64,000 nt of DNA from Siphonodentalium dalli (lineage: Eukaryota > Mollusca > Scaphopoda > Gadilida > Siphonodentaliidae): the NCBI GenBank assembly GCA_032622095.1, contig CP136064.1, positions 259,075,863 to 259,139,862 on the forward strand. The letters run 5' to 3'. The notes under the pieces are model-generated. The model saw nothing but the letters and a program-made list of their open reading frames with translations. It had not been told where the DNA came from and did not search any database. Of the stretch, positions 1 to 13,800 are shown piece by piece. A program made the translations under genes and the position numbers. The first letter of the stretch is position 1. Each line of letters begins with the position of its first letter.

Positions 1-2457
1 AGGGAGATCAGTCATGCAGGGAGCTTGAAGTGTGAAGCTACGCCGGTGTTCTCCCGGTGAGTCTATTCGAATACACCCCTGGCGTCACAACCAATGGACG
101 GATAATTTAACTACAAACACCGGATATTTTGCAGATAATTAAATCGACGGCAGCGCAAAATTGGAACCCAGTTAAGTTCAATAGAACATGGGGCTAAATT
201 CACAAATTATTGAGTGTCTAATTCCCGTTGTCAAGTTTATAATAAGTCTTATTCTATACGCACGATTTGACGCTAAGAACTTGGCGGCTGAGAAGTTTTG
301 TCTCTAGGCAACCTCACACAGTTGGGGTCCACGTGAGGGCATGGGATATATGTGGAAGAAATAAGGTCGATATCGCGTTGCAACGGCTATATATAACACT
401 CCGAATGCATTTAGAGTAAATCTACGGTTATATTCAATATGCAGACAACCAATGATCCGATTTCCAATCTCAATTATTAGTATATATGTAGTTAGTATAA
501 TCATGGTCTGAATATAATTCTAAATCCGGAATATAACTTCATCTCAATTATATTTTTGCGTCTGGGTAAAATGACAGACAATCATGAAAGTGCTGGAATT
601 ATAAGTAACATATGTATTGTGTCAATATATATACAATTAATTGATACAATACATGGTGTAATTATAAATGTAATACGACAACATGAGATTGGAGTACAAG
701 GTGTGCAACTTATTGATGATTCTCTCCCCGTGTTGATTTGCTCTCATTAAAAGATTATGAGATGGTAGTACTGATCAGAAAAAAAAGATATCAGGTTTGA
801 GTGGTCAAAGATGTCTTCATGGTTTCAGACCTCCTATTTCAGATTCAGATTAATGCGATGTTGCGTTGTTCATTGGGCAAAATGTTGATCAGTCAAATGC
901 GACTTGTGAAATATTTTACATGCCTTTACTCTAGACACTAATAGTGTAATTAATGCAGATTTCCTCACAATTAGTCCGGAGCCATGGATACACCTTTTAA
1001 GTACACAGGGTGGTGTGATGTGTTGCTGCGATGCAATCCAGAAAAGGAATCGCACTGTGGGTAGATATAGTTATAAAAAATGTAAGGCGCTTGCAGTAGG
1101 CCTCAGATGACCTGGTGTCCAGATATAGGATTGCAAAAATAAAGGAATATTCAATTCATTGCTCATCCTCAGAATACTAAATAACAGAGGTCGATTACAG
1201 AAGTAACCTGAATGTTCGATCTGGTAATTTTTCACAACATTAATTGTCTGGATTGATTGTATAAGAAAACTGAAACATACTGATATCGGTCTTCACAGTG
1301 ATGACCGCATCGGCAACATCTGAACATGAGTTGTCGGCAATATGATTCCGTTGCTTATCGAAATTTAGGTCACTATATACAATTATTTTGTATCTACCAT
1401 TTAACATGTTCAAGTTTCGTCTTCCTGTTTTATAGTATGGTGGGGGTTTCAGAATACCTATACTATGGCCCTATAAGCAGTATACATTTCGGCAAGCACA
1501 GTGTTTTATTTGAGTTCGCCCCGTACTGTGTTCCATTCCGAGATCATAGACGGGACAAAGGAAGTTCCCATATGTGCACTGCTATTATTGTCCTGTCTCA
1601 ACCATATATAGAGGGGTACCAAGTGGATAATCGGACAGTTCGCCAGATGTTTTGGGTATCAAAGATGTTAGGTATTTTGTGGTTTTGTACAAAATACGTA
1701 TTTTTTACAGTTTAGTCTTTATGCGAGCTGGGTGACTGGTCCAGCCAGTTTCGATTAAAACCTAATCAGATGAGGCTGATCGAGTGAGGCCAGTAACAAT
1801 ACGTCCGACCTCGACCTGTAATCGCTCTAATTTATCCGAAAGATTGTCAGGAGCATTGCTCCAGACTATATCACAATATTCCATAAGAGGTAAAACAGAT
1901 GTTTTATACATAAGATCAATAATTTGTCTATTTACTAAATAAAAATTATTTTACGGAGATGTTCTATACTAGAAGATACGCGTTTACGGATGTCATCGAT
2001 TTGAATATTATCCCAATTTAGATTTGATTGTATAGAGTTATTCTCAAGTGTTTGTCGTGTGAGACTTGCTCTATCTCCTGGTTGTCAAGTTATAATTCGA
2101 GAATTTCTAAATTATCAACGAACGAATTAAACATGTAGCACATGTCGGTTATCGACAGAAGATGCACGTAGCGGTATAGAAACCAGGGACCAATGTCAAA
2201 CGCGTCTATTGTCAAATTCTCCAAAGATGGATAGTACAGAATTCAATGTTTTGGTCACCGGCCGGTGTCGATCTCCTCGTTTCGGCGGGGCAGGCGAGGC
2301 CGAGCAAGGTGACCGAAATTGTACACAGAAATTGTACACCGAAAAACACCAAGATATTTGTGACCAGTTGTTGCTGATATAAAGAATAATTTATTTGATT
2401 CACAAAGTTGTTTTTCCTGGCGGCGTGATGCACCATACTGCCATACAAGACGAGTAT
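1..2457. other. gene-poor stretch
   Basis: I see no supportable gene here. Open frames of up to 129 codons lack recognisable domains and have no codon pattern that stands out from the A+T-rich background. No tRNA or rRNA was recognised. Confidence 0.6.
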
Positions 2458-3163
2458 AAAATATGTATAATATAGCTAGTTTTGTCGTTTAAACTGTTTA
2501 TGTCCGTGGGGGGGGGGGGGGGGGTTGAGCATCTATTGGACGAGGCTTTATACATAAAACAGTTTAAGCGACAACATTAGCTACATATTTTATTTATCCA
2601 TCGCACAAAACTTACCTTTTGTGAGGTAAATCTGTCATTTCACTTAGTCTTACATTCGTTACCTCGATGATGCATTACCGTTATGAGGCCAAGCAAATAA
2701 ATTAGTATTCATGACGTGGGAAAACCGGAGTCCAGCTAAGAGTGAAATAGTTTTTATCGTTCATAATTCACCGCAATTGATACAAAATTCGTAAACGGAT
2801 ATGTATTTTCGCTCTAAAACATATATAAACCATTAGAACAAGGCCAGCTTAGAATTACTATTAAAAAACCAACGAACTCTTTGGTTCTAAGCTGCTAATT
2901 AGTTTACTTGACCTAATAAATGAAAGGGCGTCATCGAAGTAACGAATGTAAAACTGAGGAAAATGACAGATTTACTTCACAAAAGGCAAGTTTTGTGCGA
3001 TGGATAAATAAAATATGTAGCTAATGTTGTCGCTTAAACTGTTTATGTCCGCTCGGGGGATTTGGCATCTATTGGACTCGACAGAGCCTCGTCCAATAGA
3101 TGCTCGAATTCCCCTCACGGACATAAACAGTTTAAGCGACGACACTAGCTACATATTCTACAT
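2458..3163. mobile_element. two-level foldback element
   Basis: The outer arms are near-complementary. GTCGTTTAAACTGTTTATG at about 2483 recurs as its complement at about 3120. Each end is itself a smaller foldback (2475-2590 and 3010-3150), with the arm present in both orientations around a 'catctattgga' core. A longer inner arm (TTTATCCATCGCACAAAAC, about 2593 and its complement near 3000) brackets a central region of about 250 bp. There is no coding sequence, so this is most likely a non-autonomous DNA element. The target-site duplication is not clear. Confidence 0.65.
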
Positions 3164-3264
3164 GTAACTTCATTTTATATGTATCCATATATATATTGCA
3201 TGGATCGGGTACATTTTTCCTTCAGAATCTCAGAAATCATGAAACGCTTCATCACACTTGTGTA

Positions 3265-3332
3265 ACATGTCGCTACACTTAGACGTGGTGGGGGGGGGGG
3301 GGGGGGGGGGTAGTGTGTTGATGGGGACTTTA
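3265..3332. repeat. G-tract repeat, copy 1
   Basis: A 21-G tract lies between cgctacacttagacgtggt and tagtgtgttga. The same flanks recur at 4036-4092 with only 11 Gs, so the two copies differ mainly in tract length. Confidence 0.7.
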
Positions 3333-4035
3333 TATCATTCGTAAAGAATAAAAGATTTCATTCTATAAATATGTATAATGCAAGATGATAACCTGTGCCC
3401 AGAGTATACATTTCGTAACACTTGTTGTAAAATATAGAGATCCGGGGGGCTGGGAACATCACAGAATACAAGGGTAAACCTGTCTTCGGTAACATGGACA
3501 AAGGTGATCATTATCTAGGTACACATTCCGAAGCGCCACTTGGATAATTCCATAGTCAGTAAAATTAAAAACAGGAGCATAATAGAGGTATGCCTGGTGT
3601 GTTTTGAAATTTGTAAAATATAGGTATACCTATGACAGAGTATGCGTACCAGTATCGTAGAATCACGCACTATCATAAATGAACTAGTTATACGTAGAGT
3701 ATTAAAATATTCTTTAGTTTCATGATTGTCCAATACCGGTAGTTTCAGTAAAAGATGGGAGCGTGGTACATAGTTATAGGTGTTACAAATTTAGAAATTA
3801 GGAACGTAAGCATAGGCCGCGAGTTTTCGAAAGGGTTAATTTTGAAATTTATAGTTATGTACATGAGTAAGCAGTTGTAGAATGTAAGTATAGGTGTAAG
3901 TCTGAAGTAAAATGCTAAATTTCACTGGAATCGTCGTCAGTTATGTACCTGGTGATGGAGTGTTTAAACAACAGACCATCGCTTTTCGACACTTTTTTTG
4001 ACACTTTTTTTTACACTTTTTAACACAATAAGTAT

Positions 4036-4092
4036 ACATGTCGCTACACTTAGACGTGGTGGGGGGGGGGGTAGTGTGTTGACGGGGACTTT
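4036..4092. repeat. G-tract repeat, copy 2
   Basis: Second copy of the unit at 3265-3332. It keeps the acacttagacgtggt flank, an 11-G tract, then tagtgtgttgacgggg. Confidence 0.7.
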
Positions 4093-4190
4093 ACATTTCG
4101 TAACACTTGTAACATTTGTGACGGTGTTTCAGAATGGCTAGTGGTGGAATCATGTACTGTCTCATGCAGTAACTCTATGACTCGTGTTAA

Positions 4191-4575
4191 CCCTTTACCC
4201 AACAAACCGGCCAAAACCGGGCAAATAAAGCTTCAACAGCCTAAAATATCTTCGGTCTGTCTCAATAGAACCATACAAATATGGATACCATTGGAACCGG
4301 CTCCTTGACCACATTGTGATAGTTACAGTTATGCCGTGTGCCAATGCATTCTCTTATATATGCGAGTCGACCATAGGTCGCCTCGCATATATAAGAGAAT
4401 GCATTGGCATTACTTTTTTTAACACTTTTTACCAATTTTTCTTACATTCTTTAACAATTTTATAATTTTTAATGTGTTAAGCCAATGCATTCTCTTATAT
4501 ATGCGAGGCGACCTATGGTCGACTCGCATATATAAGAGAATGCATTGGCACAGGGCCGTTCTGTTGGGTAAAGGG
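4191..4575 (+). mobile_element. piggyBac-like MITE, family A copy 1
   Basis: The ends are CCCTTTACCCAACA and its complement TGTTGGGTAAAGGG, flanked on both sides by TTAA (4187-4190 and 4576-4579). TTAA target duplications with CCC/GGG ends are the signature of the piggyBac superfamily. No transposase is encoded. Inside are two 69-bp hairpins (4340-4408 and 4481-4549) that are reverse complements of one another, separated by an A+T-rich spacer. Open frames crossing the hairpins are translations of the repeat. Confidence 0.85.
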
Positions 4576-5112
4576 TTAATTTTGGATTTGTTCCAATGCC
4601 GTTTTTGTTTCATTTCCCAGCATGTTGACTTGAGTCTTGACCCTTAGTCGTCAATTGATATATCATCTTCAAAGATTTCAACGGAAGTCGAACAGCACAC
4701 GCAAATAAAACATGTTGCTGTCAATTCATATATGGACTCGCGAGCCTTTACAATGAAGTATATACGCAGTCGTCCACGGTCCTGTGATCAACAATTACCT
4801 GCGTATGACAAGGTTGAATATTTATTGTAAAAAACCGTTGACGAAATATGCATTTGTATCGCTTCACAAAAGACCGAAAAGAAGATACATTATAAGTAAA
4901 CAACCAGACAATGTCAGAAAGCAGCTTGGCGGACACAGTCTGAAATTTGAGCTACCCGCGACACCCTGTTTGCGAGGAAATTCGATCCCCTTGCTGGTGT
5001 TACATGAGAATTTCAAATTTACAGTAGTGTTTTGATATTATTAACATATCTATTCCAGAAGCCCGTAACTCCCTCACGAATGAGCGATCTTGTTCGAAAC
5101 CCAAGCAGTCAA

Positions 5113-6470
5113 TCTATTACATTTCACTGTGGATGAAAATTAACAATTACCCCAGAAATTATATGTATCATTGAGGTGAAACGTGTGCGCGAGTCGTATG
5201 GTCTTACACAGATCAAATTCGTTTTCATCTTCCTCAATGTTGTTCTGCTCATAAATATCTCAAATAATTGGAATTTTTTATTCGTTGTATCTATTTTTTT
5301 TTCGAGCACTCTGGATTGACTAGTTTGTTCAGCGACTGTACGAACTTGTATTTACACACACTATTCACACACATGCACATAACATATTTTCCAATCAATT
5401 CAAGTAGTTCTGATCGTGAAAGTTTAGACAATATATACGTGCAGATCAATATATACATGATGTGTCAATATGTGTACAATATGACCAATAAATATTAGAA
5501 AAATGGTGGTCGGTATTCGGTAGGTCGAATATTAGATTTTAGTCAAGCTATTACATTTCACTGTGGATGAAATTAACAATTACCCCAGAAATGATATGGT
5601 ATCATTGAAGTGGGATATGCGCGCGAGTCGTCTGGTCTTACATAGATCAAATTCGTTTTCATCTTTCTCAATGTTGTTCTGCTCATAAATATCTCAAATA
5701 ATTAGAATTTTTTATTCGTTGTACCTATATATTTTTTCGAGCATTCTGGATTGAATAGTTTGTTCAGCGACTGTACGAACTTGTATTTACACACGCTATA
5801 TTCACACGCATGCACATAACATATTTTCCATTCAATTCCAGTTGTTCTGATCGTGAAAGTTTAGACAATATACGTGCAGATCAATATATACATGATGTGT
5901 CAATATGTGTACAATATGACCAATAAATATTAGAAAACTGGTGGTTGGTATTCGGTAGGTCGAATATTAGATTTTAGTCAAGCTATTACATTTCACAGTG
6001 GATGAAATTAACAATTACCCCAGTAATTATATGTATCATTGAAGTGAAACGTGTGCGCGAGTAGTCTGGTCTTACATAGATCAAATTCGTTTTCGTCTTT
6101 CTCAATGTTGTTCTGCTCATAAATATCTCAAATAATTATAATTTTTTGATGCGTTGGATCTATTTTGTTCGAACTTTCCAGTTTGTAGTTTCTTCAGCGA
6201 CAACGAACTTGCTTTTTATACGCTATCCACACGCATATAACATAGTTGCCTTTAAATTAAATTATAATTGTTCCGATTGTCAAAGTTTAGACACTATACA
6301 TATATATGAGTATACATATTATGTGACAATAAAAGACGTACAATATGACCAATAAATATTAGAAAAATGGTGGTCGGTATTCTGTGGTTTCAATGTTTTG
6401 TTTCAGTCAATTTATTACATGTACATTTCACTGTGGATGAAAATTAACTATTACCTCATAAATTATACGA
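5113..6470. repeat. triplicated ~435-bp tandem block
   Basis: Copies begin near 5113, 5548 and 5983 with ttacatttcactgtggatga. A fourth, truncated copy starts near 6414. Shared landmarks include accccagaa, gttttcatctt, tgttctgctcataaatatc and agaaaaatggtggtcggtat. A more diverged partial copy lies near 6900-7210. No gene is seen in it. Confidence 0.75.
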
Positions 6471-6551
6471 TACGATACGATTTTTTGCATAAGCACCAAT
6501 AAAGGCAGTATACTAACAATACAACTCATAATAAAATAATAATTAATAAAG

Positions 6552-6635
6552 AATTACATATGAACATGGCGTGTCTATATAATTACATATGAACATGGCG
6601 TGTCTATATAATTACATATGAACATGGCGTGTCTA
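6552..6635. repeat. 30-bp direct repeat, three copies
   Basis: The unit attacatatgaacatggcg plus tgtctatata is repeated three times head to tail. Confidence 0.8.
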
Positions 6636-9600
6636 GTTACATGTGTTTTATTGTGTGATGGCAAGCATAATATTCATTCAGAACGCTTATCGAAGAAGCG
6701 CCGGACCACGTTGCTGATTTTGCTGCTTATTTCAGGGTTATCATTTTTCATTATAAGATTAAATTTCTGATCGTTTGACATACTTGTAAAATTACTGTGA
6801 TATCTACCAACAATTTTGAAAAGTTCATTTCTGAGATCGCAATAGTGTGGACATTCATTCCATAATTAAATCAATCTATATGTTCTGAGTTATTTTGTAT
6901 GGCCATTATATGTATCATTGGGGTGAAATGTGCACACGGGTCGTTTGTGCTTACACAGATAAAATTCGTTTTCACCTTTCATCTGCTAATAAATATCTAA
7001 AATAATTCGAATTTTTGTAGAATTGTTTTGAATTTATTTGTATCTATTTTTTGTTTGAGGACTCTGATCAGTAGTTTCTTCAACAGGCATGCATCCTATT
7101 CGCGAACACATAACATTTCCATTTCATTCCAATTGAATTCAAATTCTTCCAATCGTCAAAGTTTAGACACTGCAATTGAATATATGTGATCATATATACA
7201 TGATTGTCGCAAAAATGAGGTGTATACACACGGAAGTGTATAGTTTAGATCATTATACTGTTTCGAGAATGCAACGACATGCACATGATGAACAGGTATG
7301 CGGATGAGTCAAGAATAATTTGTTCCTTATCTTTAAGTGCCAAGTTGGGAGGCGTCATGCATGACCACAGTTCCAAACAAGAAGGCACATAGGATGATGT
7401 CACCAAATTAGAAGTATGCTGTCACCCCATATTTATTCAGTATATGGTCCAAGTGGCTATTCCGAAAGTTGACCATGTGGTCTGAGATGCAGTAACACTC
7501 ATTGCATGTCATAGTTTTTAAAACGATCATGACATACAGCGTTATTTATGTACGAAGTTTTTTTTAGCATCATGCAGTGCAAGATTCTTCAATGTTTAGT
7601 CATAGCGAAACAAACTATAGTTTGCATCTGCTGTATGAAATTTGCCCTATGCATGCATATGGCGGGCCGACTGGGAAGTTGGTATAATATTTGTGGTTTT
7701 CATGATATATAATGGAAAACGATAAGTATTTGAACATAATATGTGTTTTGTTTACAATATGGTGATGGTCGGCGTATTGTTTAATCTCAAATCAAAGTGG
7801 ACGCTTTAAATAGCATGATATAGCTTGGGCGTTAAAAGTGACAAGAGACTTTTTCCTCAGGTCTTTGCAATATGAGGAGACTCTAAGTGGATTGATGTGA
7901 TAGCTTATCGAATAGCCATATATACCATGTGTCGTGGTGTGTGATTCATCACCAATGCAGTCGGGACAGATTCGTTATGATAATTTACGCATACGCATAC
8001 GTTGTAGACAGTCTGTCACACAAAAACGAAAACACAATGGCCTCGCATAATAAATTAGATATATAAATATATATTTTGTTCTCTAAATTATTATTTAAAG
8101 CGACTTGTAATGATTAATCCTAAACTTATACCTATTTTAATTTCCACTTTTGTCACATGCTGGTGACAAATTTAGGCCGATAAATACAAAACTAATGATA
8201 TATAGACTATGTACACCATGAAAAGACTGACTGAAGTCTTAGAAATATATCAGCTGTTTTCAACTGTTTACACTTAAGTTAGACAGACGCTCTTCGGTTT
8301 TAGAAAATATTAATATGGAAAGTTCCCTAATATTTTACGCTGAGGCGATAAATTAGATGACTTCAATAAGTGTTTTCAGGGAAAACAATAAGTGTTTTCA
8401 GGGAAAACAGAGTGAACTACCTGTCTATGGGCAATATATGTCGCAGAAAGACACATTGAAATCATACAAATACAACGTTGAACATTTTGGGTTCCAAACC
8501 AAAAAAAAAAAAAAAAAGAGCGTTTGATTCACTTCGGTGCGACAAATTGAAAACAACTGCAAAATGGCTGTGACCATGGCAAGTATTTGCTAGATCACAT
8601 GAAGCACATGTTAACTCTTGAGCTAGTTTCTGCTTTGTGGTGTATGTTATATTAATGCAAAGAATTTGTTGGGTAAATTATTTGCCAGTTTACAGTGCAC
8701 TTGAATTTGATGCGATATATCATTCTGGAACCATTATGCACGCTACCTATATCTCTGGAACTTCTGGTTAATATCAAACGGACATTATCACAGACACCAT
8801 TATCCCGGAGCACTTCGACTATCAGGGTGAGGCATTATATGAGATATGAAATGGTGATCCATAACACAGAACCATGAGGTGCATTAACATGAAGGGATTG
8901 TCCGCCATAGTGAGTGGTCATTTTATCTTAACGATCTCTTGTTCTGTCTGTGTATGGCTTTATATATATCAGACCCAAGACTGGAAGAATGGTTCTGTAA
9001 AATTTGGTCTTTTTTTTGTCTGTTGTGTCTTGTCATGTCTGCGTTGTGTACGCGAGACCTGACTGTAATGGAGGTTATGATTAAAATTAAGCAAGGCTAC
9101 CCGTCGGTACGGCTAAATATACCATGTCTTCTAATTTCTCACCCCTTTCCTAGCTCTACCGCCATAAACAGAAATAATAGTAAAATATAGACAGACTTTG
9201 TTCTTATACCAATCAGAAATATGACAGAAAGAGTATGTTATTGTCAAATGTTTTTCTTTTGTTAAGTAAACAAAAGCAAAAAACGTTACAGAACCTGGCT
9301 TTTGTTTACATCCGGATATGGTAAACATAAAGAGCGTTATTTGTTACTGTTTTCCTTATATGGAAATAATAGAAAGCGTTTATATAATTTGTGTGTGATT
9401 AACCAATAGAATTGCGTTTTGTTATGTAAACAAAAGCAAAACTTCTGTAACACGAGCAGGCTCTTGATTACGTACACCATCGTACTTCTTGACGACAATA
9501 TACTATTTACGCGCTGATTATGTTTGGCATATGATCAAAACTATATATATTTTAATATTACTTCTGTTGATGGCAATTTGAACAAATATGAATATTTCTG

Positions 9601-9800
9601 CAACGAACGCCGCCCGTACCTTTAACTCTGCTATTTTCCATATATGTGCATGTCATTTGTATATTATGTTATTTGTATGAATTTGGAAATAAAAAAATTT
9701 GTACACTAATGCGAGATTTTGGAAACCAAATGTCGACTGTCCACAGAGGAAGTTTTAACACGTTTTGAATTGTTGTCGCATTGCAACATATCCAATGAGC
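6636..9800. other. gene-poor stretch
   Basis: No supportable gene. It contains the diverged copy of the 5.1-6.5 kb block near 6900-7210 and an A17 tract near 8501. Confidence 0.55.
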
Positions 9801-9810
9801 GTCTAATATA

Positions 9811-10190
9811 AAGAGCGTCCATGCTTCCGTCGGACTCAAGTTGAAGAAAATAAAGAGCGTCCATGCTTCCGTCGGACCCAAGTTGAAGATAATAAAGAGC
9901 GTTATGAATTATGATGGTTTGTGTTAGCTTTCAATGTTAAATGATGGATTCTAGTGTGTATTTTCGTGGTGTTTGTAGCATAGAATAATGGTGATTGCAA
10001 TTATTGTTCGTTCTTCGGTTACCTAGTATGCTGAAAATTAACATAGACATTTTTTCCAGCTGTTTTAAATTGTTCGTGCAGAAGTGAAACAAACTCTGTT
10101 TATTTCTACCATATCGGGAATAGACTAACACGGAACGCTCTTTATTTCTACCATATCAGAAATAGACTAACACGAAACGCTCTTTTCTGT
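9811..10190. repeat. short direct repeats with AAAGAGCGT motif
   Basis: A unit of about 41 bp containing gcgtccatgcttccgtcgga is duplicated at 9811-9895. A unit of about 44 bp with tttatttctaccatatc and agactaacac is duplicated at 10095-10180. The motif AAAGAGCGT or its complement recurs many times between 8.5 and 18.4 kb, for example near 9332, 9853, 9895, 10138, 18024 and 18360. Confidence 0.55.
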
Positions 10191-10199
10191 TCCATACCG

Positions 10200-13100
10200 T
10201 CCAAATGACTGGTTTGGGGGGGGGGGGGTCGTGTTCAACGTATTTTTATTACTTCACTGCGTCTTTCTGTAACATATAATGCCCGTAGAAATGTAGTTGT
10301 TTGGTTGTTAGAAAGTATGTATCGACCTATATCGATACCGGGAATAGTTAAAAAGCGAATATTATATAAGGTGAATTTTGGAGAGTAAACCGCCATATGG
10401 TTTAATTGTGACGCGATCGCTTAAATTGTTACGTATATATCTTATACGAGTCATGAAACGAACCTTTTATGTTTATTTCCATTGACTTTGAGCGACGTTC
10501 TTTTGTTGGAAAACATTTTGTTGTGAAAAAAGATCGCCATGTCACAAACTAGCCACTCCCCGTAACACAAATTACCAATTAAATTTACCTTGATTAGTGG
10601 GGGTGTATTTAATGGGTTGACAACGGTCAATAATTAATTTAGAGTCAGTTAAATAACAATTTCCCGTACATTGGCTTGATTAATAGTAATCACTGATTCC
10701 GTCGCCTTGCGAGTCATGTCGGAAATTATACATTTAGCTAATCGCGCAAATAGTTTAATGGTTTCAATGGGTCATCGCTGTGTTATGATGTGGAGGTGAC
10801 GTTATTGCTGGGATGTGAATCTTGTTATCAATGACCCCTGTGGTGACCCCGTGTGGACAGATGGGACAACAAATGCCCCCGGACACGTGTCTAACAGACG
10901 CCCGACGCAATACGGCGGCGATTACATGTTAAACGCACGCCATTGACATTCCAGATCAAAAGCTCAGAATCCACGCGACGCACTTCTTGAAGGGCGACAT
11001 AGTCACCCGGTAGCTCAGCTGGCAAGTTGCATGGCGCATTAGGGAAACATCGACCGTCCAATATAGTGCCCCGCGATGTCGAAGCTGGTTCTAAACCCGA
11101 TAAGCACGGATTTGTGATCCACGCTCACGACAGGTAACCGAGCGGATTCGTGTATCTGGGCAAATTTGTCAGTTGCATGGGTCGGTGGTTTCTACGCACA
11201 GTGTAGTCATTTTGGGTATTTCCTCCATGCACCCTTAAACCTTTCTATACTAAATGTATTCTCCGACCAAGTTAAAAAAGTGTACATGCATCGGAATGGC
11301 TTATTATTGATTTTGATGGATGTTAAGGTGATAAAATCCTCCAAATCAATCAGATATCGATTTTTGAAATCTATTATTTTTCACCACCTGAAATATTTGG
11401 GGGACTGGCAAATATTCGACGAATTCCGACCGATATACTCTCGATAAAAAATTGCGTTTCAACAAAATGTTGATATACAATGTATAATACTTTTGGGATA
11501 ATTTTATACTATAATTGACCGTGGTTAGCATTATTTTTTTGTCAATTAATCGATTCTGATAACTGAAGCGGCAATTCAAGAAACGTTGTTGTTGTTGGTG
11601 TAATTTGATGATATGAGGACCACCTTTAACTGACTGGGAGAATCCACTTAAATAGAAAGGGTTAACTCATTATGTTCCAGTTGATTTAATATGATAATAT
11701 GCAAGGCACATAGAACGACCCCGTCATAATAGTAAGAATTATATTTGTATTGAATACGGGTGCTTTACATAATCATTATGATATAGTTAAACCATTATAG
11801 ATGAACACCATTGATATGAAGTGGGAAGTAGTAAACATAAACATCGTATTGGCTGCTGACTTCAGAACAAATCAATTAACTCAGATTACGTGTGTATGAG
11901 CACGGATTAAACGCTCAATCAATACATCAATCAATATATGGCTAATCTATAGTGAGGTGACATCAGTTGTCCGCAAAAACGACATGACACGTTCAGCCAT
12001 GTCTGGATTCTAGCCCGCAGAGACAAATGACGCGTTGATGTCATTACGCCGTAACTGCCTTCATTTTGTTAACAAATGAAACTGATCTAATATGAACCTA
12101 TGTAGGACATATCCATAACAACTTACTGTTTATAAATAAATACATCAGTTGTCCATTGCCACATATCAGAAGTTGTGAAGTAGAAAATTCGTTTCATATC
12201 TGATTCCGCGATTTTGTGAACCACTGCCGGAAGTCACGTGATTTTTTCACGAAAATGTTGTGTGAATAAAAATTTCTCCTTCACGGTATACTGTAATTTA
12301 TGTGTGACGTCACAAGTACGCCCGCCCGCCTGTTACCTATAAACGACCCGAGGTCGGGCGCGCAAGCGCGCCGAGCGGGGCGTTATTATTAGGTGTATTT
12401 TGAAGAGCAAACCGCCATGTGGCTTAAAGTAGAGTTAATTAGAACGTTATTTGTCACTCCTGTTTTTAAACAAATAATTTTTTTGTTAATATCTCTAACA
12501 ATGACAGGCTTCTAATCAAGAATTGCAGGATTTAGCGAGGGCCAGGTGGATGCACTATATATCGTGACCAAAACAAGAACATGGAATCGTAAGCGAGCGC
12601 CCTAACGGTGACTTGTGATCATGGGTGCGCTGATTTTAATTATCGGTTTCAAAGAGAAGCACACGGCAATGTTCATTATAATTATTACAAGTGTCAAAAT
12701 GAGACGAAGATGAACGGACGAAGGCGGAATGTTGTGCACACAGGGGACGATGCTCAACCGTATAAAGATACAAGGTCAGATTTGACACACAACTAATCAG
12801 AATTTCCGATGTCAAGTTCAGCTAACCACGGAAAAGAAAATGGGGGGGGGGAAATGGTGACAATCACCACGATTAGTATGCACATGCATCGCGAACATGC
12901 ACAAAAGCACCGGCAGGTTTACGCCGAAGATCTTAATTTAGAACGCTTTTGTTATCTACCCCTTTTCGGGAAAGAAAGCATGGGCGATCGAAGGAAATTT
13001 TGCCAGTCTGACCAAAAAATAAGAAATTCTTGTTTTAAAAGTCGATATATATATATGGCCATAAAAAAAACTCCTATTAACCGCTTCGCTGCTACGACGT

Positions 13101-13395
13101 CCGTAACTATTACAGACGTAAAAGTGCACGTCGTGTGCTATATGGTCCGTAGCAATAGCAGTAGGCCATTATACATAACTGGAACTCAGAGGTTGGTGCA
13201 TCGGAATAACTGTATATATATCTCGAAGTTTCAAACAGTGTATGATGTTCCACGATTGTGAACGATAATAGCCTTTAAACTAAGTCAGTTTTATGGTTTT
13301 TGTGATATTCCCGTTATAGTTTCCCATTGGAAAATGGCAATAACGTCAACAGCCCAGCACACGACGTCATAACGTCATTTAACAGCGAAGAGGTT
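10200..13395. other. gene-poor stretch
   Basis: No gene recognised. Open frames near 11166-11579 and 12608-13261 have no domain. A short G+C-rich island lies at about 12322-12385. Confidence 0.5.
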
Positions 13396-13399
13396 AAAG

Positions 13400-13800
13400 G
13401 TCTATCCGTTCATGCACTCGTAAATTTTCCAGGCATTCTTTTTGCAGGCATTTTGATATTGAACGCCACATTGTGCCAGAAAATAAAAATGCATCTGTAC
13501 CACAGCTATAAGTACATGAGCAGTAAAAACTAGGTAGTTACACTAGCAGATATTCTATCGAAATTTGCCTGTAAATAGCATGCAATTATCTCACAAGAAT
13601 TGATCATACAGGTAATTCAAGACAATGTGCTAGTAGCACCATTACATGTGGAACTACCGAACGTTTACTTCTCATTGCGTTATCTTTGGGAAATATACAT
13701 TTTATATGCATGTTGCCTTCCATATTCTGGAACCATGGGGGTTTCTATGAAAAAATTGCCTGCAAAAAACACACCGTGCAAACTTGCCAGCATATGAACG
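13400..13800. mobile_element. palindromic MITE-like element, family D
   Basis: The two halves are near-inverted copies: tgcaggcattttgatattg, atgcatctgtac and agtaaaaactaggtag in the left half answer tggaactaccg, acattttatatgcatg and attgcctgcaaaaaac in the right half. Related copies lie at 19620-19830, 21340-22015 and 22490-22690. No coding sequence. Confidence 0.6.

Noticed and set aside
1326-1715. 129-codon plus-strand frame
   Set aside because: Aromatic-rich translation of A+T-rich DNA with no known family.
10990-11110. Possible tRNA gene
   Set aside because: tagctcagctgg matches a pol III A box, but the only B-box-like text (ggttctaaacc) is about 80 bases away with two mismatches and no cloverleaf can be drawn. 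At most a decayed tRNA-derived SINE.
12809-13261. 150-codon plus-strand frame
   Set aside because: No recognisable domain or coding signature; contains a G8 run and A+T-rich filler.
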